A model generated the notes under the pieces. The model made no database searches and was not told the origin of the DNA. It saw only the letters and a program-made list of their open reading frames with translations. From Asterias amurensis (taxonomy: Eukaryota > Echinodermata > Asteroidea > Forcipulatida > Asteriidae), in assembly GCF_032118995.1 (NCBI RefSeq), contig NC_092656.1:12576261-12640260 (forward strand): 64,000 bases of DNA. Direction: 5' to 3'. Below are positions 24,925-37,141 of the stretch, one piece after another. The stretch's first letter is position 1; each line of letters starts with the position of its first letter. The position numbers were made by a program, and so were the translations under genes.

Positions 24925-27900
24925 CTATAGCTCGTTGCTAGCCTGGGTGTAGAACCTCATAAACCCGTCTCTCTTCTTTCGGATAGCGAAGATGATACCG
25001 ATGGTCGACACGGACACCAGGGCGAGCACTCCGATGGCAATGCCCACCGCTTGCCCAGCACTTCCCGTGTGCAGCTGGGTATTGCCATTGGTTTGGATTT
25101 TGGAGAGGAAGGATGGATCGTCTTGCAGAGCGCCTCCTGGCTTCTGCTCACCGCTGTTCTGGTCGGTGGATCCGGCGTTACCACCCCCTTGCCCTCCACC
25201 CTGCGCACCGCCTCCCTGTACACCGGTTGCTTTGTTACCCGCTGCACCAGCACCGACGACCGGACTTCCGCCTTGGCCTGCCGTACCGGAGGGGACGCTA
25301 CCGACGGGCACGATAGAGCCCATGTCTGTGTCGCTCCCTTCCTCCTCGCTACTGGAGCTGATTGAGCTATCTGCCTCAGTGGGGATGAAGTACGAGCTTC
25401 CAGTTTGAGGGTTGCCCTGTGGGTTGACGTTGGCACCTTCATCCTGGTCGTCTGGGGTGTCAATATTCAGAGGGTCTTGGAAGTTGTCCATCGTCCCTTG
25501 CGGGAAGCCTGTTGCCATAACAACTAAGAATTTCAAACAGGGAGATGTAAACAGTTAGAACCATTCTTTCAATCCATCTGTGCATGTTACGTTTAATGTA
25601 ATTATACACGATTTTGCTTTTTATGTTGTTTTGTAAACTAGAGGATTTTGGGGTAATGTTGTAGAATGTGCTACACTGTGACAATGTCCTGTTAAAATGT
25701 TGTGTTCAACGATCACGGTGCAAAATTTGTGGATAGACAAACAAATAATTTTGTTATGTTCGTTTAGTCGTCTGGAACACTGAGCATGATACCGGCAACA
25801 CCGACCAATAATAAAAAAGATAAAGGCCGATATGTATGTGGTATAAAACAAAAACAATGTATTTTTCTCAAAATTGAAAGCACGGTAAATGCCATGGTTT
25901 TACTGGATGCAATGTTTGCAAATAAGGTATAATAAATACTACCCGAGAAAAAAACCAAAATCACAACCGAACAAAATCACACCGTCAGTACAAAACCTTT
26001 GTCATTATTGATCCGGGTTCTGTGTCCTGTGGTCTGACCCTATTTGGGTCAGCCTGTTGAGGAAAGTGAGTAAAATGACACATTAACTCGGACTCTGTGC
26101 CAGTTTGACCCATATCTGTGTCATTTTGTGTACACAGATTGCGGGTCATACTGACACCAACATGGGTCAGATCCCATGGAAACCGGATCTAGGTCGAATT
26201 TGACCAGGACGTTTTGCATGTATGTAACACGAACAACATCAACAGCAACAGAGCAGCATCAGGAGCATGAACAGCAATCCCCCCCTCAAACCCCCTCCCC
26301 CCCAAAAAAAAAAAAAAAAACAGCAACACCAACAACAACATCAACATCAATAACAGCAAAAACGAAAAAAAAAAAAAAAAAAGGCAACAGCAACAGCAGC
26401 AGCAACAAAAACAAAAACAACAGCACACTACTTCTTCAACCATAAGATTTCCTCAATGCTGGACTCTTTTACACCCATTTAACGAGTCATGCTTGATGTA
26501 CCTTTGAACTGAGATTCACAAGTTGTCCAACAAAATGTCAGCAAATGTGATTAATTTAACTCTTTGCACGCTGAAGTTCTAGGGTCTCCTTAACATTGAC
26601 TCATAGAGTTGAACAGACCCTCGTGACCTTTCAACTCGTGTTGCGCTTGCGCATCACATTTGTATAGGGCAGCTCTATTTTTTTTATTGCTTCACCAACT
26701 TTCAAAATTCTTAATGTTAGAATCGTAAACATAACGAGTTTCAACTTTTAATGGTGACGTTAATAACACTCCTTTATAGAGGTTATGTGGCAATCAGCAA
26801 ACTAAATATGACTTTCACGTTTACAAGTTTTGATTTTGTTGGGCCTATAAGTATGCTCAGCAGGGGAGTTGACTGAAAAACACACCTAAACTTCGAGTGA
26901 CGAGTTTTACCCACGAAGAGTATGGACCTTCAACATAATAGGTCCATTCAACACAGTAACTTGAAACACTGTGTGGGCGTTTATGCCCACAGAGTGTTTT
27001 CAAAGTGTTAAAGGCAGTGGACACTATTGGTAATTACTAAAAATAATTATTACCATAAAACCTTTCTTGATTACGAGTAATGGGGAGAGGTTAATGGTAA
27101 AAAACATTGTGAGAAACGGCTCCCTCTGAAGTGCTGTAGTTTTCGAGAGAGAAGTAATTTTCAACGAATTTGATTTCGAGACCTCAGATTTAAAATTTGG
27201 AGGTCTCGAAATCAAACATCTGAACGCACACAACTTCATATGACCAAGGGTGATTTTTGTTTCGTTAATATCTCGCAACTTTAGTAACATTTTGTGATTT
27301 TGAAATTTCCTGGAAAGGAGACACTCTTTAAACAAGCTAGCACCTGCTTTTGCCTTGCTGGAAAAAGAAGCTAATTGCAAAGGCAGCCAGGAAAATGTTT
27401 GCCATCAAAAGGAAGCTTGGAAAGCCTCAGATAAAAATTGCATTCCTAAAAAAGAAAATAAATGTGGCAATCTTCTCCTAAGGTTAACTATAGGCTGATA
27501 ATTAAGTTAAAATTAAAACGCACTATAATTTACAACAGGAAGCCCAAAATAGCAAAGAAAAAGCATTTTATGTTCCATCTTATTTAAAACAAGTGTTTGA
27601 GCTTGTGAAACCATTAGCTGTTTTTGTCCATGACATAATGACTGTCAATAAACTTGTCGATGGAGTCATGACCTTTTAACGGTTTATTTCAAGTTTATCT
27701 CGGTAAGCCCACTTGGGTTTACAAAGGTTTGCTTATAGTTGCTTGCACATCCTAAAGCGTAGGAGCCGAGCACGTGGTGACAAGTAAATCCCCAAAATAA
27801 ATGTATAGCTATCTATTAAAAGTACAATTATATAAATTTTACGAAAATCATTGTTAACATCATTTGCACTTTTAAGGCACTGGACACTGTTGACAAACAC

Positions 27901-29359
27901 TTAAATAATTGTTAGCTTTACATTTGACATGGTTATGAGTATGAAGAGAACTGTTGATAGTAAGCAAATTTGTGAGAAACAGCTCCACAAAAATGTTTTT
28001 CTTTGTAAATATGTATTTGTCTCACTCGTAGTACAACACACAGGTTTAAAGCCTTTAGTGGGCATTTGGCAGCACAAGAGAGCCATACGAGTGTTTGTTC
28101 TTTCATAATGACTATTTGAGTTCAAATTTTTACATATTTGTTTATTGTATGCATGTGTTGTGATAATCCCACTGAGAATTATTGGTATTTGACAACTACC
28201 AAAGGTGTCAAGTGCCTTGCGAATTGTCATTCGTACCGAATCAGAACATTAAAAAAAGCAACTGTGACGTATTAACGACACTGGACACTATTGGTGATTG
28301 TCAAAGACCAGTCTTCTCACTTGGTGTATCTCAACATGTGCATAAAATAACCAACCTGTGAAAATTTCAACTCAATTGGTAGTCGAACTTGCGAGCTATG
28401 AATTTAAAGAAAAACACACCCTTGACACACAAAGTTGTGTGCTTTCAGATGCTTGATTTCGAAACCTCAAGTTGTAAATCTGAGGTCTCGAAATCAAATT
28501 CGTGGAAAATTACTTCTTTCTCGAAAACTACTTCACTTCAGAGGGAGCCGTTTCTTACAATGTTTTATATTATCATCCTCACCCTATTACTCGTCACCAA
28601 GAAAGGTTTTATGCTAATAATTATTTTGAGTACTTACCAAAAGTGTCCACTGCCTTCAATAATGTACAATGGTTTGTCATGACCACACTCTGAATTTCAT
28701 TAATCAGAAATTACAGATCGAATCTTCAGAGCATATGCAATGTATAATATGTCATTTCGCAAATTAAAACATTCTCAATTTAATTCTAGTTTAAAAATAA
28801 AAGCAAGGCAGCATTAAGTCATGTTTAACATTGCCAGTTCAAAGTATGTGGAAGTGCATCAATTACAGTGAGCACCCAGACACCTGCGCTTCTAGCATAC
28901 TCGGGCAAAGGAAGTAAGTTAACATGCAGTAAACGTTTCTCTTATTTTGTCAACTGTAACGATATATCTCCGCCAACATAGCTGAAAGTGTAGCTTAGAA
29001 ACATCGCCCTGAGAGCATTAAACGCATAAGTCAGCCTTTATGATTGCACATAAATAAGTAATTTTGCAAGATGCAACAAAGATGCATGAGCTGATCAAAC
29101 ATAACTTGATTGCATTGCCAAGTGACTGTCTCATTTGCGAGAAAACTTGACCAGAAATGTATTAAACTTATCGTTTGTATGGCCTAAATGACAACGGTTT
29201 TGCAAGGGGTGTTGACGATTTTTAACAAATGAAATGCACCTCAACCACAAAACGTCATCCACCAAAACTGCTCCTTCCACCGCAAAACGCGCTGCACAAT
29301 AGCTCAAGCTAAAAGTTGTACCTACCCAAAGACAAGATGCAGCAGCACATAAGTCTCAT
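24925..29359 (-). CDS. Gene B: acidic Ser- and Gly/Gln-rich single-pass membrane protein, two coding exons
   Basis: Exon 1 is 29,359-29,326 (34 nt, the same length as in gene A) and exon 2 is 25,523-24,925. The donor is GGTAGGT, the acceptor TTCTTAG and the intron phase 1. The joined frame gives 210 residues. Residues 1-17 form a signal peptide (MRLMCCCILSL then VVMATG). Residues 24-40 are Asp-rich. Residues 60-80 hold a Ser run followed by three Glu and Asp, with several S-x-E sites of the kind phosphorylated by secretory-pathway Fam20-type kinases. Residues about 85-130 are Gly/Gln/Ala-rich. A membrane helix spans about 170-192 and a tail starts RKKR. The helix aligns with gene A (shared GSAG, VGI, ALV and IF positions). 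An acidic phosphoserine-like, Gly-rich type I protein of about 200 residues resembles sea urchin P16-type skeletogenic proteins. That is an analogy from architecture only. Confidence 0.85.
26235..26440. repeat. AACAGC-rich, A- and C-run low-complexity tract
   Basis: Degenerate CAACAG/CAACAA units broken by C-runs and A-runs. Frames on both strands here (Thr/Lys or Cys/Phe/Leu-rich) are not genes. Confidence 0.8.
27009..27290. repeat. MITE family A, truncated (orientation a)
   Basis: Begins AAAGGCAGTGGACACTATTG and runs past the internal GAGACCTCAGATTTAAAAT foldback. It stops near TATCTCGCAACTTTAGTAAC with no second terminus. Confidence 0.75.
27872..28219. repeat. MITE related to family A, diverged
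   Basis: Ends AAGGCACTGGACACTGTTGA and CCAAAGGTGTCAAGTGCCTT are inverted relatives of the family A ends. The interior is largely different, including the GATAGTAAGCAAATTTGTGAG region. Confidence 0.55.
28274..28659. repeat. MITE family A (orientation b)
   Basis: Full-length copy from ACACTGGACACTATTGGTGA to AAAGTGTCCACTGCCTTCAA, with the internal foldback ATTTCGAAACCTCA / TGAGGTCTCGAAAT. Confidence 0.85.
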
Positions 29360-29451
29360 TTTCAGTCAATCTTTAGCAAGTCCAGGAAGAAAAAGGAGAG
29401 AGAATTCTTGAAGTTGCAGTTGTGTGATACTCTTCACCAGAACACCGTTTA

Positions 29452-29480
29452 AACTGATATAGATGAGAGTAGGTTTATAA
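29452..29480 (-). promoter_or_regulatory. Probable core promoter of gene B
   Basis: The minus strand shows CTTATAAA (29,473-29,480), then TCAGTT (29,452-29,457) about 25-30 nt downstream. This is a canonical TATA-plus-initiator arrangement about 95 nt upstream of the ATG at 29,359. Confidence 0.6.
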
Positions 29481-30459
29481 GTGAGTGCTGGATACAGTTA
29501 ATGCAGCCAAGGGGTTTTATTTTACTCGGGACGTCATACCTCCCTAGACCTTTGGGATGTACTATTTGGCTAGCGCGCCCAGGGTCGTCATAAAACGAAC
29601 TTGTCAGCTTCTTGACTTTCGTTGGATAACAACGAACAAAAAAACCCCAATTCTTCTACAATTGCTCATCTTTTTATGTTTCTATGCAATCCAGATTGTG
29701 TTACCATGAGGTCACAACTCAGGGGAAATGCACGATATCCCTAGATTTTCGACGCCCACAAGTTCATGATTGTTAGGTTATTTATTTATATTTTTTGTTT
29801 ACATGTCTTCTTCAACGATGTAATTTTCAAAGGGAAACTGGGTCACAACTCATGAGTTTTGTAATTCAAAGTTACCCTGGGGAACAGTTGTGTCCCTGTA
29901 CAATAATTTTAAACAACTTTATGTTTTAAATTTAGTATTACATGAACTATTACAGTATAAAATGCCTGGAAAAAAAATAATATTTTTTTCATGGAACAAT
30001 AAACCCTGAGGTAGCCTTGAAGTTTGTGCGCAGGTCTTTGGAAACAAATCAGCATAATAGACCAATTTGAAGTGTCTGGCGACAATTCTGGATTTGATTT
30101 TGGCCGTCTTCCCGATAATAACATCGAACTTGGCTTCGTATCGAGATAGTGTCAGAAGGTCAATCATTTCCATCGTGCCAAACTTCCTGCGTATACTGAT
30201 AAAAAGTACAATCCTGCTATTTTGGTCAAAATTCTGCAGGATTTTTTTTCTTCAGAACAAATGAAAAGAAAAGGTACTTTCTCATCCCGTTTTTGTCGCA
30301 AAAAACATGTAGTTTCACGAACTTTGCTAACACCTTACTGGTCCCTTTCTTTTTAAACAAACTCTTAAAGCAAACATAACAACATTTTCTAAACATTGTA
30401 TGAGGAGTCACTTTGTACCAACACAAGGAGCTCAACCATTTACACAAAAATGTTAACAC
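29481..30459. other. No gene recognised
   Basis: Upstream flank of gene B. Overlapping short frames on both strands around 29,910-30,270 have no domain, splice or codon support. Confidence 0.4.
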
Positions 30460-31980
30460 CAAGAGCCCTCTTGTTCAACATAAACAACCTCATGATCAAA
30501 ACTAGCCTCGTTATCAACACCAAGAGCCTCATGATCAACACAAATCGCCTAATGATCAACACCAGGAGCCCTATGATCAACACCAAGAGCGTCGTGATTA
30601 ACACCAAGAGCCTCATGATCAACACCAAGAGCATAGTGATCAACACCAAGAGCCTAGTGATCATCACCAAGAGTCTTGTGATCAACACCAAGAGCCTCGT
30701 GATCAATACCAAGAGCATGGTGATCAACACCAAGAGCCTCGTGATCACCACCCAGATCCTCGTGATCAACACCAAGAGTCTTGTGATCGACACCAAGAGC
30801 CTCATGATCGACACCAAGAGCCTCATGATCGACACCAAGAGCCTCGTAATCAACACCAAGAGTCTTGTGATCAACACCAAGAGCCTCGTGGTCAACACCA
30901 AGAGCATGGTGATCAACACCAAGAGCATGGTGATCAACACCAATAGCCCCATGATCAACACCAAGAGCATGGTGATCAACACCAAGAGCATGGTGATCAA
31001 CACCAATAGCCCCGTGATCAACACCACAAATCTCATGATTAACAACAAGAGCCTCGTTTTTAACACCAAGAGCCTCGTGACCAACACCAAGAGCCTCGTG
31101 ACCAACACCAATAGCTTTATGATCAACACTTAGACCTCGATGGTCAACACCATTAGCCTCGTCAGCCTCTTGAACAACACCAAGAGCCTCGTGATCAACA
31201 CCAAGAGTCTTGTGATCAACACCAAGAGCCTCGTGGTCAACACCAAGAGCATGGTGATCAACACCAAGAGCATGGTGATCAACACCAATAGCCTCATGAT
31301 CAACACCAAGAGCATGGTGATCAACACCAAGAGCATGGTGATCAACACCAATAGCCTGATGATCAACACCAAGAGCCTCGTGACCAACACCAATAGCTTT
31401 ATGATCAACACTTAGACCTCGATGGTCAACACCATTAGCCTCGTCAGCCTCTTGAACAACACCAAGAGCATGGTGATCAACACCAACAGCCTCGTGATCA
31501 ACACCAAGAGTCTTGTGATCAACACCAAGAGCCTCGTGGTCAACACCAAGAGCATGGTGATCAACACCAAGAGCATGGTGATCAACACCAACAGCCTCGT
31601 GATCAACACCAAGAGTCTTGTGATCAACACCAAGAGCATGGTGGTCAACACCAAGAGCAAGGTGATCAACACCAAGAGCATGGTGATCAACACCAATAGC
31701 CTCATGATCAACACCAAGAGCCTAGTGATCAACACCAATTGCATGGTGATCAACACCAACAGCATCGTAATCAACACCAACAGCATTCTTTACTACACCA
31801 TGAGCCTCATGATCAACACCAAGAGCCTCATGATCAACACCAAGAGGCTCATGATCAACACCAAGAGCCTCAGCTTAAGACCAACAGGCACATGGTCAAA
31901 ACTGAGAGATTTGTGATCAACACCAACATCCTCGTGATCAACACCAACATCCTCGTGATCAACAAAAAGAACCTTGTGAC
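30460..31980. repeat. 21-bp minisatellite with a 282-bp higher-order period
   Basis: About 70 copies of a unit like AACACCAAGAGCCTCGTGATC. Because 21 is a multiple of three, both strands stay open for hundreds of codons (Asn-Thr-Lys-Ser-Leu-Val-Ile on plus; Leu-Leu-Val-Leu-Ile on minus). No start context, signal peptide or splice site supports a gene. A diagnostic block beginning ATAGCTTTATGATCAACACT recurs at 31,111 and 31,393, showing a 282-bp higher-order duplication. Confidence 0.95.
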
Positions 31981-32663
31981 CACAATACCAATATAATTTT
32001 GATCACCAGCAAAGCCTCTTGATCAGGACAGCCAACAGTAAACACCAGCGTTTTAAAACACCGTCAGCACAACCACTGGAGCACCAAAAACACCACCCTT
32101 ATCAACACCACCAATCGACCAATCAACATAGCACTCTCGATATCACCACAGTGTGCAACCACCGGTATTAGCATCGATCATCACAACTTTTGTACTCAAC
32201 ACCATCAACACAACTCTCTTAAAAAAACAACACCACCGCTATCAACACCACCCACCAACCAAACACCACCATAATCGTCGCTATCAACATCGAGGAAAAC
32301 CACTGGTCTCATCGTCAACAACACTTCTATCAACACATAACTAAACACATTCAACTCCTACACATAAAAACAGTGACTACCATCGGCATTTGTATCAGTA
32401 CCTCATTTCTGAGACTCGTCAACACAATCGCCTACCTGTAAGACCAGCTATTCCACCGCAATCAACACCATCAAACTAAAACAATCAACATTGCCGCTAC
32501 CAACAACAACACAACATCCATGAACATTATCAGCACCACCACCACGAAGGACAACCACCGACAATGGCATTAATGTGACGGGACTCAGCACCATAGGACA
32601 ACCAGTGGTAACACCACTACCACCCTTTTTAACATCATCAGCAGACCTTTCCACAATCATTGT
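31981..32663. repeat. Degenerate ACC/ATCAAC-rich satellite flank
   Basis: CA-rich DNA made of decayed ATCAACACCACC-like units, apparently the worn edge of the neighbouring 21-bp array. No gene. Confidence 0.6.
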
Positions 32664-32990
32664 GGAAGTGTCGTGGCCGAGCGGTTAAGAGCACCGAATT
32701 CAAACTCTGGTGTTTCTGATCAGCAGAGTGTGGGTTCGAATCCCCAGCCGTGAAACTAATTGTGTCTTTAAGCAAGACACTTAACCATTGCTTCGTCCTT
32801 CGGATTGGACGTAAAGCCGTTGGTACCATATGTTGTGTAACGCATGTAAAACAACCTAGTGCACTTTTCGAAAAGGGAAGGGGTTTGCCTCGGTGTTCCT
32901 GGCTGTGGCTGCCGTATGCGCCGTAGCATCTTGTAAACACCAACAAACTGTGCTCAATAACTGTGTCTCCACAATTCATCACTGCAATTA
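32664..32990 (+). mobile_element. tRNA-derived SINE, well preserved
   Basis: The head has TGGCCGAGCGGTTAAGAGC (A box, Leu/Ser-tRNA-like) and GGTTCGAATCCC (B box). The body contains CTTCGTCCTTCGGATTGGAC, then GTGCACTTTTCGAAAAGGGA and GTTCCTGGCTGTGGCTGC. I recognise this body as one common in sea star and other deuterostome sequence. The related head occurs in the 4.4 kb SINE. Confidence 0.8.
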
Positions 32991-34177
32991 CCTATCTTTC
33001 TGAAAGTTTGTTACCTTGTTAGGTAGATAAAAGGGACCTGTATCCGCTTAGCTACATCCAGTGACGCCATTTTGCTCCAGATACCACAAAACCAACAGCA
33101 ACTGTGAAAACCTAAATGCATTAATCCTCACAAACGCAACCACCACAAACATGTTTACCAACCCCCTACCAAAAACTTCACAGCCCAGAATCATTAATTG
33201 CGCTTGTTATAACTTCCACTGCCGCAAGCGCTATCGCCACAACATGTAACTGTTGCATCTGCACCCGAAAAACCATGGCCAACACCATCATCTTCAGCCC
33301 CCCACCCCCCGCCACAGTCGCCATCATCATACAAAAACAACCCCCCCCCCCATTCATTAGCACACTCCCCATCACCACCATCAACCCAATGACCACCAAC
33401 ATGCCTCTTCTCATCCACCACCACTGCTTTATTTATCTTTCTTCAGGACCACGCCCCACCCCACAGTTCATGCATATCGTTACATCAACCCAAAACCAAT
33501 TACTCATGCTTCATCACCCATCATAAAGGTACTTCAAATTCCTTGGAGGTTGCTCCTGCGGTAGATCTTTAGATTAAACACATTATGTTCTTGACTTTCT
33601 CTTCGTTGATATCGACTTCTACACGTCACTTTACCCCAGTTAACTTTGTTGGCAGTGAGTCAAGTCATGTTTCCGTCATAATTGAATCCGATCCCCAGAA
33701 AGGCTTCAACTACTTCACATTACTGTCTTGCACAAGATATATTATTCTCTGTAAATCTTAACATTTATGTGACGTAGACTTTGTTATGAACAGTTTTACA
33801 AATAAACACTCTGTACAACGGTCGTGTATGTTCCTTTACCATAGACGTTAAGATGCATTGTCGAACCCACACTAGGTTTTTGAGATTGGATGCTGGCCTT
33901 GAACACATTAAATGTCAATGTAGGTTGCTGTCCGACAGACGAAACTCTGCTTCTCAAACTCGAGCTATTACACGGGTGTGCGGCACCTAAATGTAGCCCG
34001 AGCCCTAAATGTAGCCTGACCTTAATGTAGCCCCAAGACCCTCCTACACCCTCCCACATATATATGTTACATCATTGCTTTCATACAGTTTCATCTTATG
34101 CTGTATTTGCTTTTCGCAAAGCACTATCAGGATGTTTCCTTCTGCATTTTTGAATTTTCCAGCTGTAGTTCAGTTAA
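32991..34177. other. CA/CCA-rich DNA, no gene recognised
   Basis: 33,060-33,530 is another CA-rich degenerate stretch; its minus strand reads Gly/Val/Met-rich, but as a composition artefact. 33,540-34,177 shows nothing recognisable. Confidence 0.45.
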
Positions 34178-34428
34178 GATCCGGGCGCAATTTCATAGCG
34201 CTGCTAAGCACACAAATTTGCTTAGCATTAAATTTCTTCCTCGATAAAAACAGTTATACCAGCCTAAGTTTCTTTTGTTTGATATTGCTTACTATTGGTA
34301 TTCAGCTGCCGTTTGCTTGTCCTAAAAATCACGTGGGAATTTGGTTGACATTCCTGTTTTTATCAAGGGAGAAATGTCATGCTTAGCAAATGTTTGTGCT
34401 TAGCAGCTCTATGAAATTGGGCCCAGGT
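34178..34428. repeat. Foldback element, family K copy 2
   Basis: Ends GGGCGCAATTTCATAGCGCT and AGCTCTATGAAATTGGGCCC are inverted. Inner arms GCTAAGCACACAAATTTGCT and AGCAAATGTTTGTGCTTAGC also pair. Confidence 0.75.
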
Positions 34429-35814
34429 AAATATCTGTATTTCTTTTGAACACTGAGACGCAATATCACAAATACTTCAATCATTTTCTGCAGTACTCTC
34501 GTTTTATTATAAATCCATCAATCATTTCCCCCTTTTATACAGCCTCTGCCGGTCTATTGATATCGTGTTTAAAAAGTATCAATATTCCAATATTGATGAA
34601 TGAATTGCATTAATCATGAATACACCAGCGCTAGTCGAGCGTACAATAACAACGTCACTAATTGTCTAGGTCATGCATAAAACCAGCCGCACTGGCGAGA
34701 ATTATAGCTTAGCAAGGATTCCCCTGAAAGGGGGGGGGGGCGCAATTTTGTTTCAATGTATTTTCAAGCTGTTGATTGGCTTAGTATGGGAGAAACAGAA
34801 GAAACACAATCAGAACCCCCCCCCCTCCTGTCGGCTTATGGGGAGGGGTGTGGCTCGTGGTAACATGCAAAGTGAAACAAAACTTGTTTTTTTTTTTTTT
34901 TTGGGGGGGGGGGGCTGTACCTCTCCTGCCTTATACAAAGATTGATTGCAGTTTTAAAGTCCTCAGTTTCTCTCTTTCTTACCCCTTTTTCAGTGCCTTT
35001 TCTGTATTTGTTGTTATACCTGCTCTCCTTGTGTACAATGTGTCTGTTTAACATAATGTTTTTTTTTTTTTTTTTTTTTTTTTTTGTTTTTTTTTTTTTT
35101 ATGTTGATATCTTTATAGTTATAATAACTGTAAACTGGTTGTGTATATGCGTCCGCAATTCGGGTTTTGGGCCGCGATGTAAGCATTTTGTTTTTAACCA
35201 ATAACAGTAGTACAAGAGCTCCCAAAATTGGTTTAGTATTTGAATGATACAATACTAGTTTTGGGGAATCCTTGTTTAACTCTTGCACCAATGAGATACA
35301 AAAATATAACAAAAACAACGATACCGTTTAACAACAACCACAACAGCAACATCACCAGTTTCAGCATCGGCAGCTGTAGGGCAATTTAAGCGGCAGCAGC
35401 CGACCAAGTTTAGATCGATCATTACCAATACTAACTGCTGGTTTTTACTCCACTGCAGGAGGAAAAGAATGGTATAATGATCCAAAACTGCAATTACAGA
35501 GAATTCTTAGAATCGTTATAACTTAATTACAAGTTTCTTTTCAAAGCACTAGCGGCGCGTCCAATCTGTCAATCTTCATCATCGGGATTATAAATCATCC
35601 CCAGGCTCGGGGAAATTAATAACAACCTCATTCACGTCAAAACGGCAAGGACGTTTGATTTCACACCAGCAACTGCTCTGACCTCTGACCCGATTAAGAA
35701 AGCCAGTTCGGAGACTCGACATTGGCTGTGTCTGACTGTGGCTGCGGCCGTTGCCAAGGATTGCTAAGTGCAGCCTATTATTCCAACGCGTCCTAACGTG
35801 GTAATATTGCATAG
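34429..35814. other. No gene recognised; homopolymer runs
   Basis: Poly-G (34,731-34,740), poly-C (34,818-34,826), a T/G run at about 34,888-34,914 and a 40-bp T-run at 35,060-35,100. Frames crossing these are artefacts. A minus-strand frame at 35,588-35,812 has no recognisable domain. Confidence 0.4.
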
Positions 35815-36771
35815 CCTTGGCCCTAACCGCAACTGTTAATTAGGAAACTTCACAAGTCTCCGGTTAAATTATGGAGTAGTTGTATGACACATGGTATGTT
35901 TAAAGGCAATGGACATTTTTGATAATATTGTCAAAGACCAGTATTCTCACTTGATGATGTATCCTACTAAAACATAACATACACAATCTCTGAAAATGTT
36001 GGGCTCAATTGATCGTCGAATATGTATTCAAGGATTTGGGTACTTTTTCAAAATGTCCACAGACTTACCTCAAACTTACAGGGTTTGAAGATAATGATAG
36101 TGGAAAGCTTCCCTTCAAATATTACTAACTAAGGTTGTATAGTTTTCGAGAAATGAGTTAAACAAGTCACAAAATAATTTTGGTCTCATGAGACCAAAAT
36201 TTTTTTAGCATGTAAAATCCCCTTAACCAGTTATGATATTATACCAAAACCATTACTTTTACTCATTTCTCAAAAACTACAGCACCTCAGTAAGTAAAGT
36301 TTCAAGGGAAGCTTTCTACTATCATAATCTTCAAACTGTGTAAGTTTAATGTAAATCTGTGGAAATTGTGTTTTTTGTTAGGAAAAAGTACATATACCCT
36401 TTTAAGAGAATAGCAAAATAAAAAAAACACCATTGTTGCATGACTTTGTGTGCTTTCAGATGCACACTAAAAGGCGTCAGCTGATACAAAAGTCGTTTGT
36501 TATTTGAGTGAGAAAAAAAGCTACGTTACTCCAGAGGGACCCGTTTCTCACATTGCCATATACTATCAACAGCTCTCCATTGCTTGTTACCAAGTAAATT
36601 TTAAAGCGAAGATTAAAGAGTAATAATAAGAGAAATCATCACCACTAGTGTCTAGTACCTTTAATGCGGTGATCTGGCCTCAGCCTCGGCCATAACCCCA
36701 GCTGCTAATTATAAAATAGTGTAAGTCTCCGGTTAAATTATTGACTAAGTGTATGACACACGGTATGTTTA
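35815..36771. repeat. Nested MITE insertion between about 85-bp direct repeats
   Basis: A family A-type element (35,900-36,664; ends TTAAAGGCAATGGACATTTT and GTGTCTAGTACCTTTAA) is split by a family B palindrome (about 36,025-36,403). The flanks 35,815-35,901 and 36,687-36,771 are themselves direct repeats sharing AAGTCTCCGGTTAAATTAT and GTATGACACA(T/C)GGTATGTTT. Confidence 0.75.
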
Positions 36772-37141
36772 ATAAACCGCATACGAAGAATTCATTTTTT
36801 TAACAACTCTAACAATGATTCTCGTGGTTTTGAAATTAAACGAAATAAGTGCACAGTCACAACCATGTGAACACATCTTGTGTGTGTGTCCACCTTATGA
36901 ATAATATCCTGAAAACCACTGATGAAGCAGTCATCAACATTCTATAGTTCCAACTAACAATCGCTGGGACAATGATGAAGAACAGGGTCCAATTTCACAG
37001 AGCTGCCTCACGGCATGCCCTTTTTTTTGCTGTTTCACGTAGCAAAACATAGTTGCTTAAACGTGCACATCATTTCACGAGCGGTTGCTGGCTTAAAGTC
37101 ACCTGTAAGTGGTAATTTGCCAAAATAAAGCTTTTGTCACT

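Larger units (their letters stand above)
25524..29325 (-). other. Intron of gene B
   Basis: A 3.8-kb intron, the longest in the array. It is filled with low-complexity purine- or AACAGC-rich DNA (26,235-26,440) and three family A or related MITEs (27,009, 27,872 and 28,274). No other gene was seen in it. Confidence 0.75.

Noticed and set aside
30396-31916. Long frames on both strands reading Asn-Thr-Lys-Ser-Leu-Val-Ile or Leu-Leu-Val-Leu-Ile repeats
   Set aside because: They follow from the 21-bp satellite period; no signal peptide, splice site or non-repeat domain supports them.
33178-33424. Gly/Val/Asp-rich minus-strand frames that look like a seventh array member
   Set aside because: The composition comes from degenerate CCA/CA-rich DNA. 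There is no membrane helix, no acceptor feeding a signal peptide, and both frames are open alike.
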